In this document: positions 38,989 through 48,425 of the stretch, piece after piece
Position numbering within the stretch: the stretch's first letter is position 1
Layout: each line of letters begins with the position of its first letter
Assembly: GCA_002690925.1 (NCBI GenBank)
Contig: NZGD01000167.1
Span: forward strand, 1 to 64,000
Reading direction: 5' to 3'
DNA from: Rhodopirellula sp.
GTDB taxonomy: Bacteria; Planctomycetota; Planctomycetia; Pirellulales; Pirellulaceae
DNA length: 64,000 nt
Notes under the pieces: generated by a model
Told to the model about the DNA's origin: nothing
The model's input: the letters and a program-made list of their open reading frames with translations, nothing else
The model's database searches: none
Position numbers and translations under genes: made by a program

Positions 38989-39372
38989 ACTCCCGCCGGA
39001 CCCACCCGGGGTGGGCAACCGACTGAGCCATAGACTGCCGCCACCCCGCAAGCCATTGGGCCAACTGATCAACTAAATACAGATTTTGCGTACGAGCGTC
39101 TGCTGCGGTGTCCGCGTCATGATCCTTGCGAACAACATTTTTTCCAACTCGTGATGGAAACGCCGTTTGCCAACAAGCCCCAAAGGGCGGGGTCAACGCC
39201 CGGAGCATCGAGTTCCGGGACGAATGCACAGTCCACACCTCTTGTTCGACGTGAGACCTAACTTCCCCGAATTTCGACAGAACGTCGCCATTGTCTGCAT
39301 CCACGCTGACCGCCGTAAGCCTACCAACCAAGCACCCTGTCAGATCACTGCAAATCGGTTACCTGCAGGCTG
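38989..39372. other. Convergent intergenic region, about 380 bp
   Basis: Frames here (for example minus-strand 38945-39331) overlap the end of the preceding gene and have no recognisable features. Confidence 0.4.
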
Positions 39373-40875
39373 TTATCCCAGAACCTCTTTGACCACGTGC
39401 CCGTGAACGTTCGTGAGTCGCCTCTCAAGACCATTGTGGTAGAACGTCAGCCGTTCATGATCCAGCCCCATCAGGTGCAGCAAAGTTGCATTGAAATCGT
39501 AAACCGTCGTCTTGTTCACTGCTGCCTTGAAACCGAACTCGTCACTCTCTCCAAAACTGAACCCTGACTTAACGCCTGCACCAGCAAGAAAACAGGTAAA
39601 TGCCCCTGGATTGTGGTCTCTTCCGCTCCCGTTTGCCTGCAGAAAAGGCATGCGGCCAAATTCAGTGGCCCAAACCACCAGAGTGCTTTCTAACATTCCC
39701 CGTTGCTTTAAATCCGCAATCAGAGCAGCGGTCGGCTGATCCATGATCTCCGCTTGCATCGCATGCGTGTCTGCGATGTTTGAATGCGAGTCCCAGTTCG
39801 TGATTCCATTGCCCCCGGACGGATCACTGCCATTAAATAGCTGCACCACTCTCACGCCTTTTTCCAGTAACCGACGCGCAAGAAGACAATTCTTGGCATA
39901 TTTTCCACGCAAGTCACTCCCGCCTTCTACTCCATAGGCTTTCAACGTAGCTTGGGTTTCCCCTGACAGGTCCATCACATCAGGAACCGACGTCTGCATC
40001 TTGCCTGCTAATTCATAGCTTGCGATCCTCCCGGCAAGGTTCGCGTCACCGGGGTACTTTTCGAGATGCCCTGCATTCAGACGCGCTAATAGCTCAACAG
40101 TTCGTTGATCCGTGTTAGGCGATATCGATTGTGGACGGTTGAGGTTGTTGGGCGGATTCGATGCGGTGAAGTCTGTCCCTTGATAAGCTGCTGGCAAGAA
40201 TCCATTGCCAAAATTGTTCTTGCCGCTTCGTGCCAATCCCCGGGGATCGTTGATCGCGACGAACGCTGGCAGTTGCTGATTCTCAGTACCTAAAGCGTAA
40301 GTGACCCAGGAACCAAACGACGGAAAACCCTCCATAGTGAACCCCGTGTTCATAAAATTCTCGCCCTGCGGGTGCGCACTCGTATCGGTAGACAAGGCAT
40401 GAAAGAAGCAGAAATCATCTACCTGTTCACCGAGTTTTGGTAGCAAGTCAGAAACCATTTTTCCCGACTGGCCCCGCGGCTTAAACTCCCAGAACGGTTT
40501 GGCGATATTGCCCGACGGCCCTTCAAACGTGACAGCAGGCAGTCCCGGCGGCTTCTTACCGTGAAACTTACTAAGCGCTGGCTTGTAGTCAAACGTATCG
40601 ACATGACTTACCGCCCCGGGACAGTAGATAACTAGAACCCGTTTGGCTGGAACCTCAAAATGTGGGCTTCTTGCCGCGTAGGGTTTACTCGTATCGATTG
40701 CGGGACGTATGGGATTAACTCCCCCTGCAGCAGCAGGGTCGCTTGCCAGCAGGCCATCGTGGTCCAACAAGCTAGTCAAAGCGAGACCCATTGTGGAAAG
40801 GCCTGCAGTTCCAAGGAAAATCCGGCGGTCCAGCATACTTCTACCATGCCGGGACAACTGTTCTGGGTTCGTCAT
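39373..40875 (-). CDS. DUF1501 protein with Tat-like signal
   Basis: 500 residues. The N-terminus contains L-D-R-R-I-F-L-G-T-A-G-L, a twin-arginine signal. The body has the DUF1501 blocks: R-V-L-V-I-Y-C-P-G-A-V-S-H-V-D-T-F-D-Y-K-P near 80-100, A-H-P-Q-G-E-N-F near 165, W-D-S-H-S-N near 355, V-V-W-A-T-E-F-G-R-M-P near 400 and G-R-D-H-N-P-G-A-F near 417. The fold is alkaline-phosphatase-like, and the activity is unknown. It is the second gene of an operon: the DUF1549/DUF1553 gene ends 8 bp before its ATG. Confidence 0.93.
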   Translation of the reverse strand: MTNPEQLSRHGRSMLDRRIFLGTAGLSTMGLALTSLLDHDGLLASDPAAAGGVNPIRPAIDTSKPYAARSPHFEVPAKRVLVIYCPGAVSHVDTFDYKPALSKFHGKKPPGLPAVTFEGPSGNIAKPFWEFKPRGQSGKMVSDLLPKLGEQVDDFCFFHALSTDTSAHPQGENFMNTGFTMEGFPSFGSWVTYALGTENQQLPAFVAINDPRGLARSGKNNFGNGFLPAAYQGTDFTASNPPNNLNRPQSISPNTDQRTVELLARLNAGHLEKYPGDANLAGRIASYELAGKMQTSVPDVMDLSGETQATLKAYGVEGGSDLRGKYAKNCLLARRLLEKGVRVVQLFNGSDPSGGNGITNWDSHSNIADTHAMQAEIMDQPTAALIADLKQRGMLESTLVVWATEFGRMPFLQANGSGRDHNPGAFTCFLAGAGVKSGFSFGESDEFGFKAAVNKTTVYDFNATLLHLMGLDHERLTFYHNGLERRLTNVHGHVVKEVLG

Positions 40876-40883
40876 ATCTCAGG

Positions 40884-43661
40884 TCAGGGTAGGAAGGCAA
40901 ATTCGTTGGAATTAATCAACGCGCGACAAACAATATCCAAACTGTCCGACTCAGCAACTTTTGCACTAGCGACCATCTCACCAGCGGTGGGTTCGCGTCC
41001 GAGAATCAGCTCAAAGCAACGAGCGACCGCGACCTCAGTGTTCTCGCCCCCATGCTTGCTAGCACGAACTGCGATGAATCTGGACTGCTCCAAAACAAAA
41101 TCACTATTCATTAGATTCAGCGCCTGCAAAGGAGTGGTCGAGATCGGTCGAAGCGCCCTTACCTGCCCACAATCGGGAAAATCAAACGCAGTGAATATCT
41201 GGTCATCGACCCGCCGCATTCTCTCTTGGTAGATCATTCTGCGCCACGTGTCCGGGCCAAAGTTATTGACCACCTGCCATTGTGAATACCGTTTCTTAAC
41301 GTTGTGAATCCGATAGCTCCGTCCGCCGATGGCACCTTCAAGCTTTCCGGATGCCTGCAGGATCGCATCGCGAATCACTTCTGCTTCAAGGCGTTTGGGA
41401 GGGAATCTCCACAACAGAGCGGTGTTTGCATCAATCTCGAGTGCCTGCGGTCGTGGGAAACTGCGTTGCTGGAAAGCATCGGACAATACCATCAATCGGA
41501 TCAGATGCTTGATAGACCAAGGCTCTGTGACCGAATTCTTTACATCAGCACCGACCGTGGGTTTCATCAATTCAGCTGACAACCAATCGAGCAATTCCGG
41601 ATGTGTCGGCATCGCTCCAGCAGATCCGAAATCACTGGTGGTGGTGACAATTCCACGACCAAACACATGATGCCAAATCCGATTCACTGCGACCCGCGGT
41701 GTCAAAGGATTCGCTTTGCTCGTAAGCCATTTGGCAAATGCCGCTCTACGTGCACGTCCTGAGCTGTTGGGCGGTAACCGCAAACTGCCATCGATCTCCA
41801 GCAGCCCGGCAGGCGCCACAACCTCTCGCGGGTTCTCAGGGCTCCCCCGTCCCAACACATGGGTGGGAACCGGTTTGATGAATCGGGCGACGAAACTGGG
41901 CGTCGGCCCCTCTTCACTTACGACCGCGATCAATTCCTGCAGCTGTTCCAATAACTGCACCCGTTCTGGATGCCGCTTGTTCTGCTTATCCGACGACATG
42001 GTGAGGGCCACAGTGTGCCACTCTCCGTCATCCCCCACTGCTTCCACCGTATAGCCACCAAAATTAAAGCGATGCAGCCCCTCCAGGTAGTCTGTCTCCA
42101 AGTAGTCTTCACGATTAGTACTCAACCGTATCCGATTAAACTCAGCCACCTCAGCAAAGGTAATCTCAATGTACGGCTTAAGCTTTGACTTCGGTGGAGC
42201 TTTCGCACCCCAAGCTTGCGTCCCGTATTCGCCATCATTAACACGCTCAATCTGAGCACGGACCACTTTGAATTCAGGAGGGCTGAAGGTCTTAGCACCG
42301 TTAGCAGCGAGAGCCAAATTGTATTGGCGATCTTTAGCACCAAAGATTTCCAACTCATCCAACCGCACACCATTCCAATTGAAAGTGATACGTACTTTGT
42401 CAGTCTTCGTCACCGGGACGTGAAACTCGCGGTAGCCAGTCCAGTTTTCTTCCCACGCTCCCATCTTCTCAAGTTGATGATGGACTGCAGCGATCTGACC
42501 ATAAACCTCCTTGCCACGAACACGACGCGGATGATCCGGGGCCAATTCCGGAAAACGACTACCGAATTCGACGCCTTGAAACACGGCGGTCATAGCGTAG
42601 TAATCTTGTATTGAAATCGGGTCAAACTTGTGGTTGTGACACCTTGCACATCCAATGGTCATGCCCATCGCCGAAGCTCCCACCGTTTGCAGGATCTCGT
42701 CCATGCGATCTGCACGTGCCTGCCGACGTGCACTCGGCACTTGACCTACGGTCGCGACCGGCACATGGGATCCAGAAACCAAAAACCCTGTGGCATCCCC
42801 CTGTCCGACCGTATCGCCAGCAATCTGTTCGAATAGAAATCGATCATAGGGTTTGTCGTCGTTCAAAGCACGGATCACATAATCGCGAAAGATCCATGCG
42901 TTTTTCCGGTACATGTTGCTTTCACTACCGTTGGTTTCCGCCCACCTGATCACATCCAACCAATGTTGTGCCCACCGTTCTCCGAAGTGAGGAGAAGCAA
43001 GCAGGCGCTCTACCGCAGTCGTGTAAGCTTCCGCACCGCGGGTTGCCCAGTCTGAAAGAAACTGCGACGTTTCAGCGACCGTGGGCGGTAAACCGGTCAG
43101 CACGATCGACACGCGTCGCAGCAGCGTCCGCGGGTCGGCCCTGCCAGAAAAGCTGAGGTTGCTTTCGGCCAGCTTTTGTAGCAAGAACACATCGATTGGA
43201 TTACGATCCGTTTCCTCACCCACCGGTACCGTGGGTCGTTTGATCGGCTGAAAAGACCAGTGTCTGGACTTCTCCCGGGCGACCGCCTTCATTTGTCCCG
43301 GCCAAACTGCACCCGCTTCAATCCAACTGGTCAACAAATTGATCTGCTCTTCTGGGATCTTGTCCTCATCCGGAGGCATCGCCATCTCTACATCGACGTG
43401 ATTAATCACCTCGATGAGATAGCTATTCTTTACATCGCCTGGCACAAGGGCGGCCAACCCTGAATCTCCTCCACGCAACATGCTTGCACGCCTATCAAGT
43501 CGCAAACCAGATTCCTGCTCATCCTCGCCATGGCAATGCAGACAATGCACTTCGAAAATAGGCGCTATATCACGTTCATAAAGAACCTCATCCGCGTGAA
43601 GGATGACAGGTGCTCCGATTAGCACAAACAGCATCAACTGTGGCAGAGAAAAAACACTCAT
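40884..43661 (-). CDS. DUF1549/DUF1553 planctomycete cytochrome protein
   Basis: 925 residues from ATG 43661, which exposes a clean signal (MSVFSLPQLMLFVLIGAPV, cut near H-A-D); upstream in-frame starts to 43736 would only add basic non-signal sequence. A Planctomycete-type cytochrome C domain with C-L-H-C-H (Cys40-His44) comes first. DUF1549 follows (R-R-V-S-I-V-L-T-G-L-P-P-T, E-R-W-A-Q-H-W-L-D, C-A-R-C-H-N-H-K-F-D-P near 340), then a discoidin-like insert, and DUF1553 in the last 300 residues (N-R-I-W-H-H-V-F-G-R-G-I-V, T-T-P-L-Q-A-L). Together with the DUF1501 gene 8 bp downstream it is one of the commonest paired modules in Planctomycetes. Electron transfer or sugar oxidation in the envelope is inferred only. 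Confidence 0.93.
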   Translation of the reverse strand: MSVFSLPQLMLFVLIGAPVILHADEVLYERDIAPIFEVHCLHCHGEDEQESGLRLDRRASMLRGGDSGLAALVPGDVKNSYLIEVINHVDVEMAMPPDEDKIPEEQINLLTSWIEAGAVWPGQMKAVAREKSRHWSFQPIKRPTVPVGEETDRNPIDVFLLQKLAESNLSFSGRADPRTLLRRVSIVLTGLPPTVAETSQFLSDWATRGAEAYTTAVERLLASPHFGERWAQHWLDVIRWAETNGSESNMYRKNAWIFRDYVIRALNDDKPYDRFLFEQIAGDTVGQGDATGFLVSGSHVPVATVGQVPSARRQARADRMDEILQTVGASAMGMTIGCARCHNHKFDPISIQDYYAMTAVFQGVEFGSRFPELAPDHPRRVRGKEVYGQIAAVHHQLEKMGAWEENWTGYREFHVPVTKTDKVRITFNWNGVRLDELEIFGAKDRQYNLALAANGAKTFSPPEFKVVRAQIERVNDGEYGTQAWGAKAPPKSKLKPYIEITFAEVAEFNRIRLSTNREDYLETDYLEGLHRFNFGGYTVEAVGDDGEWHTVALTMSSDKQNKRHPERVQLLEQLQELIAVVSEEGPTPSFVARFIKPVPTHVLGRGSPENPREVVAPAGLLEIDGSLRLPPNSSGRARRAAFAKWLTSKANPLTPRVAVNRIWHHVFGRGIVTTTSDFGSAGAMPTHPELLDWLSAELMKPTVGADVKNSVTEPWSIKHLIRLMVLSDAFQQRSFPRPQALEIDANTALLWRFPPKRLEAEVIRDAILQASGKLEGAIGGRSYRIHNVKKRYSQWQVVNNFGPDTWRRMIYQERMRRVDDQIFTAFDFPDCGQVRALRPISTTPLQALNLMNSDFVLEQSRFIAVRASKHGGENTEVAVARCFELILGREPTAGEMVASAKVAESDSLDIVCRALINSNEFAFLP

Positions 43662-43763
43662 GATGGTCAGTTTGTCGTATTGAAGTTTAAGGAGATGCAT
43701 GCACCGCTGCTCATAAAGCATAACCGAGCGTGCCAAGGAATTCGCACGCAGAACCGGTTGTTT

Positions 43764-45644
43764 TCATCGTCCCGCAGGCGGCGGATCGTATTTTTTTCGA
43801 TAGGCTTTGTATTCAGGCCAACTAAGCTTTCCATCCCGGTCAACGTCAGCTTCTGGATGTTTGGCAAAATACTGGTTCTTCCAAGACTCTGCCTCCCCGC
43901 CTGACGATTTGGCCGCCCCTTTTTTCTCAGCTGCTCTTTCATTCGTTTCCTTAACTGCGACCTGCTTGGCCTTGAAAACCGGTTGATTGGGAATTTCATC
44001 TCCTGATGCCGGGATCCGCAACATCAGTTCTTTCCGATAGTCAGACAAATGATTGGCGTAGGAAGGATCACCAGCAACGTTCCTCCACTCATGCGGATCT
44101 TTTTCAGTGTCATACAGCTCCTCGCGGCCATTCTCGTACCGTATGTAACGGTGTGTTTTGCTTCTCAACGCATAACTTTCCTTTGACGGATCGTACTTGG
44201 TTCTCCATTTGTAAAGACCGGTCAGCGCAGACCTGGGTCCGAGCCACGTCCCGTGTGAGGGATCCTCAAGTAGTGTTCTTAAGCTATACCCGTCCAGCTC
44301 ATGCCCCTTCTTGTTTTTTTGGGTATCCGCAGGCACGGAACACAAGTCCAACAGCGTTGGATAAATGTCAACCAGGGAAACCGGCTGCGATGACTCGCCC
44401 CCAGAAGGCGTCACCCCGGGTGCACGGATGATCAAAGGCACACGCGTGCTCTCCTGCCAAAGAGAATTCTTGTAAAGGTAATTCTTTTCTCCCATGCCCC
44501 AGCCATGATCGCTCGTCAAAACAATGATCGTATTGTCTCTTAAAGTTGAATGATCAACCGCATCCAGAATCTTCCCTACTTGCTCATCCACCGATGCAAC
44601 ACTGGCGAGATAGGCTTGTATGAAGTGCCGCAATGCTTCTTTATCAGATTCATATGAATCGACCAGCGTGTTGTACAACTTTGTCCCCATGTCTTCGCTA
44701 CGTGGACCATCGGCTCCCTCAGGAATTCCCCGAACCGTCCGCGCAAACGTGTCTTCCACATCCCCTTTCCGGATTTTCGGCAGTTGAATCGATTCTAAAG
44801 GGAACTGATCAAAGAAACGCTTCGGAACAATCAACGGTGTGTGCGGCCTTATAAATCCAACCCCCATGAAGAAAGGTTGCTGCCCCCTATCTTCCGCACA
44901 CCGTCTGATCTGATCGACCGCCCACTGCCCATTAAGTTCATCAGCCGTCGCGTCACGCTCCTGTTGGGATGCCACGCGCAATGTACGTTGCTTCGCCCAG
45001 CTACCTGTCCGCCACGTCAATGGTTCGCCCGATGATGTCCGCTTCCCCCGCAGGCTTACCAACGGTCCGAACGAGCCATCCACCGCCCCGATATCACGGT
45101 ACGGAGATGGAACTTCCGGGTGAGCAATCTTATTCTTCCCATCAAAGGCAAATGGACCGTAATCTGCTCTGTTTCCAAAATTCTTCCACTCGCTCCGCAC
45201 CATGTGGTGCATCAACTTACCGGTCCCCAAAGTCTGGTACCCATGCGCACGAAAATGATCCATCATCGTCCGGGAATTTTTCAATACTTCATATCCATCC
45301 CAATTGGTAAACCCAAAGCATCCAGAATGATGCGGATAGATACCTGTAAACATACTCGCTCGCGAAGGTCCGCAAATCGGTATATTGCAGTGCGCCTGTT
45401 TGAAAGCAACTCCACTGTTGGCTAGTCGTCTCATGTTCGGAGTGAAGGCTTGCGGATGCCCTTCGAAGCCATCTACATAATCATTGAGATCATCGCAGAT
45501 GATCAAAATCACATTTGGCTGCTCAGCTTTGAGCGTCCCTTCAAAACTGAAAAAAGAAGAAAACACAGATAACACGAGGCATGGAAGCAAGAATAACCCT
45601 GACTTGCAAGTGTGTTGCGTTTTCCGATGAAAAGCAAACGTCAT
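43764..45644 (-). CDS. Exported iduronate-2-sulfatase-like sulfatase with C-terminal EF-hand loop
   Basis: 626 residues from ATG 45644, which follows GGAACGGAAGAC. Signal segment about 15-40. The sulfatase domain has N-V-I-L-I-I-C-D-D-L-N-D-Y, formylglycine motif C-G-P-S-R at Cys91, and S-D-H-G-W-G-M-G-E-K-N. Residues of about 550-590 are a Lys/Glu/Ala-rich linker, and the last 40 contain D-V-D-R-D-G-K-L-S-W-P-E-Y, a canonical EF-hand calcium loop. The EF-hand tail is an add-on to the normal sulfatase length and may control folding or attachment in calcium-rich seawater. It is 100 bp upstream, on the same strand, of the DUF1549/DUF1501 operon. Confidence 0.93.
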   Translation of the reverse strand: MTFAFHRKTQHTCKSGLFLLPCLVLSVFSSFFSFEGTLKAEQPNVILIICDDLNDYVDGFEGHPQAFTPNMRRLANSGVAFKQAHCNIPICGPSRASMFTGIYPHHSGCFGFTNWDGYEVLKNSRTMMDHFRAHGYQTLGTGKLMHHMVRSEWKNFGNRADYGPFAFDGKNKIAHPEVPSPYRDIGAVDGSFGPLVSLRGKRTSSGEPLTWRTGSWAKQRTLRVASQQERDATADELNGQWAVDQIRRCAEDRGQQPFFMGVGFIRPHTPLIVPKRFFDQFPLESIQLPKIRKGDVEDTFARTVRGIPEGADGPRSEDMGTKLYNTLVDSYESDKEALRHFIQAYLASVASVDEQVGKILDAVDHSTLRDNTIIVLTSDHGWGMGEKNYLYKNSLWQESTRVPLIIRAPGVTPSGGESSQPVSLVDIYPTLLDLCSVPADTQKNKKGHELDGYSLRTLLEDPSHGTWLGPRSALTGLYKWRTKYDPSKESYALRSKTHRYIRYENGREELYDTEKDPHEWRNVAGDPSYANHLSDYRKELMLRIPASGDEIPNQPVFKAKQVAVKETNERAAEKKGAAKSSGGEAESWKNQYFAKHPEADVDRDGKLSWPEYKAYRKKYDPPPAGR

Positions 45645-46018
45645 GTCTTCCGTTCCCGATCTGGATAAAACGCACATAAAAACCCAACAGCAGAAAAACG
45701 AAACTCACCAACGCAGACCACCTGTAGCCGTCACTCAACTGGTCTAACAGTCAACGAGCAGCATGACTTATGAAGCACACACCAAAGCGACGGCCTGCTT
45801 TTCTGAAACATTACGAATACAGCTAAAATCAAAAGATAGATCAACGAGGTAGAACGCTGCTTGTTATCAGCGATTTTAATTGTTCTCGTCAGATAGGCAA
45901 TGACCGGAGTCCCAACTCAACTGACCCACCAATGGTACCGCGCTCGACCAGTGACCTGACGAAGCAAACCGTTGCATGCGTTCTGAGGCCAAGTGACGCA
46001 TCAGGACGTGCAGAATCG
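45645..46018. other. Intergenic, about 370 bp, nothing recognised
   Basis: Between two minus-strand genes. It should carry the promoter of the EF-hand sulfatase gene. Confidence 0.4.
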
Positions 46019-46843
46019 TCATTTCTCCTCAGCGCCGACTGGAGCCCAACTCTTGACTTCATCGCCGGATACCATCTCGAACATCCGATGGCGTTTCACC
46101 CCCTCACCATCACGACTATACTCCCGCACGATCAGATACTTTCCATCCGATGAGATGACCCAATCTGCTGGAAAAAGACGATCAATCTTCAACACCAGCG
46201 TTTGTTTGTTGGACGCCGTATTCAAGGTCATCAACGAACGCTCTCTTCCGTTGATAACTTCGATCACCAACATGGGACCGGATTTCGCGAACCTAGGTCG
46301 GATACTGTTCCGATCCCAAGCCTCGTCCATGAGTGGTGTATCAACGTTTATTTCCCGAAGTATCTTTCCTGTTTCGACATCCCACAAAGTAAGTCGCTGA
46401 AGCCCTACCTTGTTCACAAGACCACTTCCGATAAGTCGAGAACCATCCGCTGAGAAACGCAGCTCATAGCCGACCCCACTGTTGGCAAATTTTCTTAGCA
46501 TCTCCCCCGTTTTGACATCCCACAAAGTGACCGGCAGCCAAGCACAGACCGAAGCCAAAACGCGTCCATCTGGTGAAAACACAAACCTTGGGATCCAAGA
46601 CACCGCACTTGATCTACGCTCCTGACGCGGAGGTACACCCTCGTGCTGAAGCGTTACGATCCCACCACCACTAGAGATGGGCCGCAGCTCAATCAGACCT
46701 CCCTCGGCAGCCGTAGCCACCACGTTTCCCTGCGGTGATGTTGAGATCACATCGCTCGCGTGCAACTGTGGCATCGCGCAGAGCAGTAGCAAGGACGCCT
46801 TGAAACCGTACCCCAAGCAGACTTGAATGCTTCCACGTACCAT
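46019..46843 (-). CDS. Exported WD40-type propeller protein
   Basis: 274 residues from ATG 46843, which is preceded by GAGGG at 4-5 nt and opens a signal peptide (hydrophobic 14-28, cut at L-H-A); longer in-frame starts up to 47017 would hide that signal. WD40-like strands recur: F-S-P-D-G-R-V-L-A-S, V-T-L-W-D-V-K-T-G, F-S-A-D-G-S-R-L-I-G-S-G, L-T-L-W-D-V-E-T-G. Only about four blades are visible, fewer than the usual seven, so it may assemble as a dimer or be a truncated propeller. Function unknown. Confidence 0.8.
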   Translation of the reverse strand: MVRGSIQVCLGYGFKASLLLLCAMPQLHASDVISTSPQGNVVATAAEGGLIELRPISSGGGIVTLQHEGVPPRQERRSSAVSWIPRFVFSPDGRVLASVCAWLPVTLWDVKTGEMLRKFANSGVGYELRFSADGSRLIGSGLVNKVGLQRLTLWDVETGKILREINVDTPLMDEAWDRNSIRPRFAKSGPMLVIEVINGRERSLMTLNTASNKQTLVLKIDRLFPADWVISSDGKYLIVREYSRDGEGVKRHRMFEMVSGDEVKSWAPVGAEEK

Positions 46844-47050
46844 CTTTCCCTCTATATCCACATCCACACGTTGCGAGTGACGTTGCAAAATGTCACCGTC
46901 TAGATTTAAAACCGTCTGATCTATTTTCCAAGCATAACCACGACTAGTAGTTGCTCGTGTAACGTTTCGGTAACGAATCGCTTTTGAAAGACACCAATGA
47001 TTGCTACACGCTCGCAAATCCCCAATTGTGGAGTATCACCGCGCGGCGAT

Positions 47051-47881
47051 TCACTTCAGCTTCACCCGCAGACTCACAACTGGCACTTCGCTGCCCCGAG
47101 CAATCACAGCAATGCCGGTGACATACGTCCCGTTTGGATTTCCGTTGCTGCCTTTACCAGGACGCGAAATGGTTGCCGAAATTGACCCATCCTGTTTTAA
47201 GTATGAACCACTGAAATCGCTCACCTTCAAAGGAGCAACATCCGGATACTCCTCTTTCAACTTCTTGTTGATCGGTCCGAGTAAACTCTTGATCCCTTTT
47301 TTACCTCCCACTCGGGTTTCGCTCATCAACTGGTTGACGCCTTTGCGAATCGCCAATAGCTGCTGTAAGGACTTGACCTCTTTAAACTCCGACGGCATTC
47401 CGACAGCTGGCTGACGAACGCTTTGGGTGTGTCCGGGAATCTTCAAATCGATAATCGTGTCTGGCGCATCAGCAATCTGCGGAACTTGTCGCTTCTCGCG
47501 GATCTCCTCGATCTGTCCCTGCACTCTGCTGGCATCAAAGGCGAGGAATTTGTTCTCATCGATGACAAACTTTAAAAACGCCTGCAGTTCCTTTGCGCTC
47601 AGTTTACCTTTGATATCCCTGCCTTCTCCGTACAAGGATGGCATTTCGACTGTCCCATTGGCTCGAATCAGAAGCACTGGGGCATTGTTCTGCCGCGGAG
47701 GGGTGAAACCATTTTGTAAATCGTAAGCAAAAATCACCTCGTTTCCGTTCTCAGGTAGTGCATATGGCACAGTTTTCCCGGTCTGAGCAAAGACAGTCAC
47801 GTGCGATGATGGCGCCCACAACGCAAAAACCAAAAATGAAATACCGAGCAAAACTGCCGTTTGATTAGAGGAAATCAACAT
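47051..47881 (-). CDS. Exported protein of unknown function
   Basis: 276 residues with a signal peptide (hydrophobic 9-25, cut near V-F-A-Q). The mature part is alpha/beta, with P-V-L-L-I-R-A-N-G-T-V near 68, K-L-S-A-K-E-L-Q-A-F-L-K-F-V near 92, and a C-terminal beta block with G-T-Y-V-T-G-I-A-V. There is no motif I can name. It lies 207 bp upstream of the WD40 gene on the same strand and could be co-transcribed with it. Confidence 0.65.
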   Translation of the reverse strand: MLISSNQTAVLLGISFLVFALWAPSSHVTVFAQTGKTVPYALPENGNEVIFAYDLQNGFTPPRQNNAPVLLIRANGTVEMPSLYGEGRDIKGKLSAKELQAFLKFVIDENKFLAFDASRVQGQIEEIREKRQVPQIADAPDTIIDLKIPGHTQSVRQPAVGMPSEFKEVKSLQQLLAIRKGVNQLMSETRVGGKKGIKSLLGPINKKLKEEYPDVAPLKVSDFSGSYLKQDGSISATISRPGKGSNGNPNGTYVTGIAVIARGSEVPVVSLRVKLK

Positions 47882-48425
47882 AGTGATAAGCTTTCAAAGC
47901 GGACATTTCTTGAAATTACGATGCAACAGCAAAATGCACAACAGCCGCGACCTTGGATACGTGCCTTAGCCAAACTGACTGCCATGAAGGCTCCCCTGCC
48001 GTATCGTGGTGTCGAGACACAATCATCACTGCTGCACTGCCACACGCCGCTGTGAGTGTGGCATTCCGGAACGCTAAAAAACACCTGATTCCATGACAGG
48101 ACGCCTCAATAACATCATGACTATAACCAAAAAGTAACGTTTTACGCTACTTGCCACAGACCCATGCACGTTGATCAGCGGCCTTGTGATTCAGCAAAAA
48201 GCCAAATCCAATATAAAAATTGTACGCGAACTATCAAACACACAAGACTCGCGGCAGCGGTTGCAGCACTAAACTGACGCTTACGACCCTGCTTCACTAA
48301 AAGTCGCATCACGCATGGAACGACTGCAAACGCTCGTGATCACTGCCATACTCCTTCCTACACAATCGCCTCTGGTACCCTCGATGCTATCTCACACCAT
48401 ACCCACACATTCACGATCTCGCACT
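47882..48425. other. Divergent intergenic region
   Basis: About 540 bp between divergent genes. In-frame codons from 48315 belong to the longest version of the next gene but lack coding character. No other feature recognised. Confidence 0.4.

Noticed and set aside
38945-39331. 128-codon minus-strand frame
   Set aside because: Overlaps the 3' end of the preceding gene; no recognisable fold or start signal.
47861-48055. 64-codon plus-strand frame across the start of an exported protein gene
   Set aside because: Antisense to the better-supported gene and without a domain or coding character.
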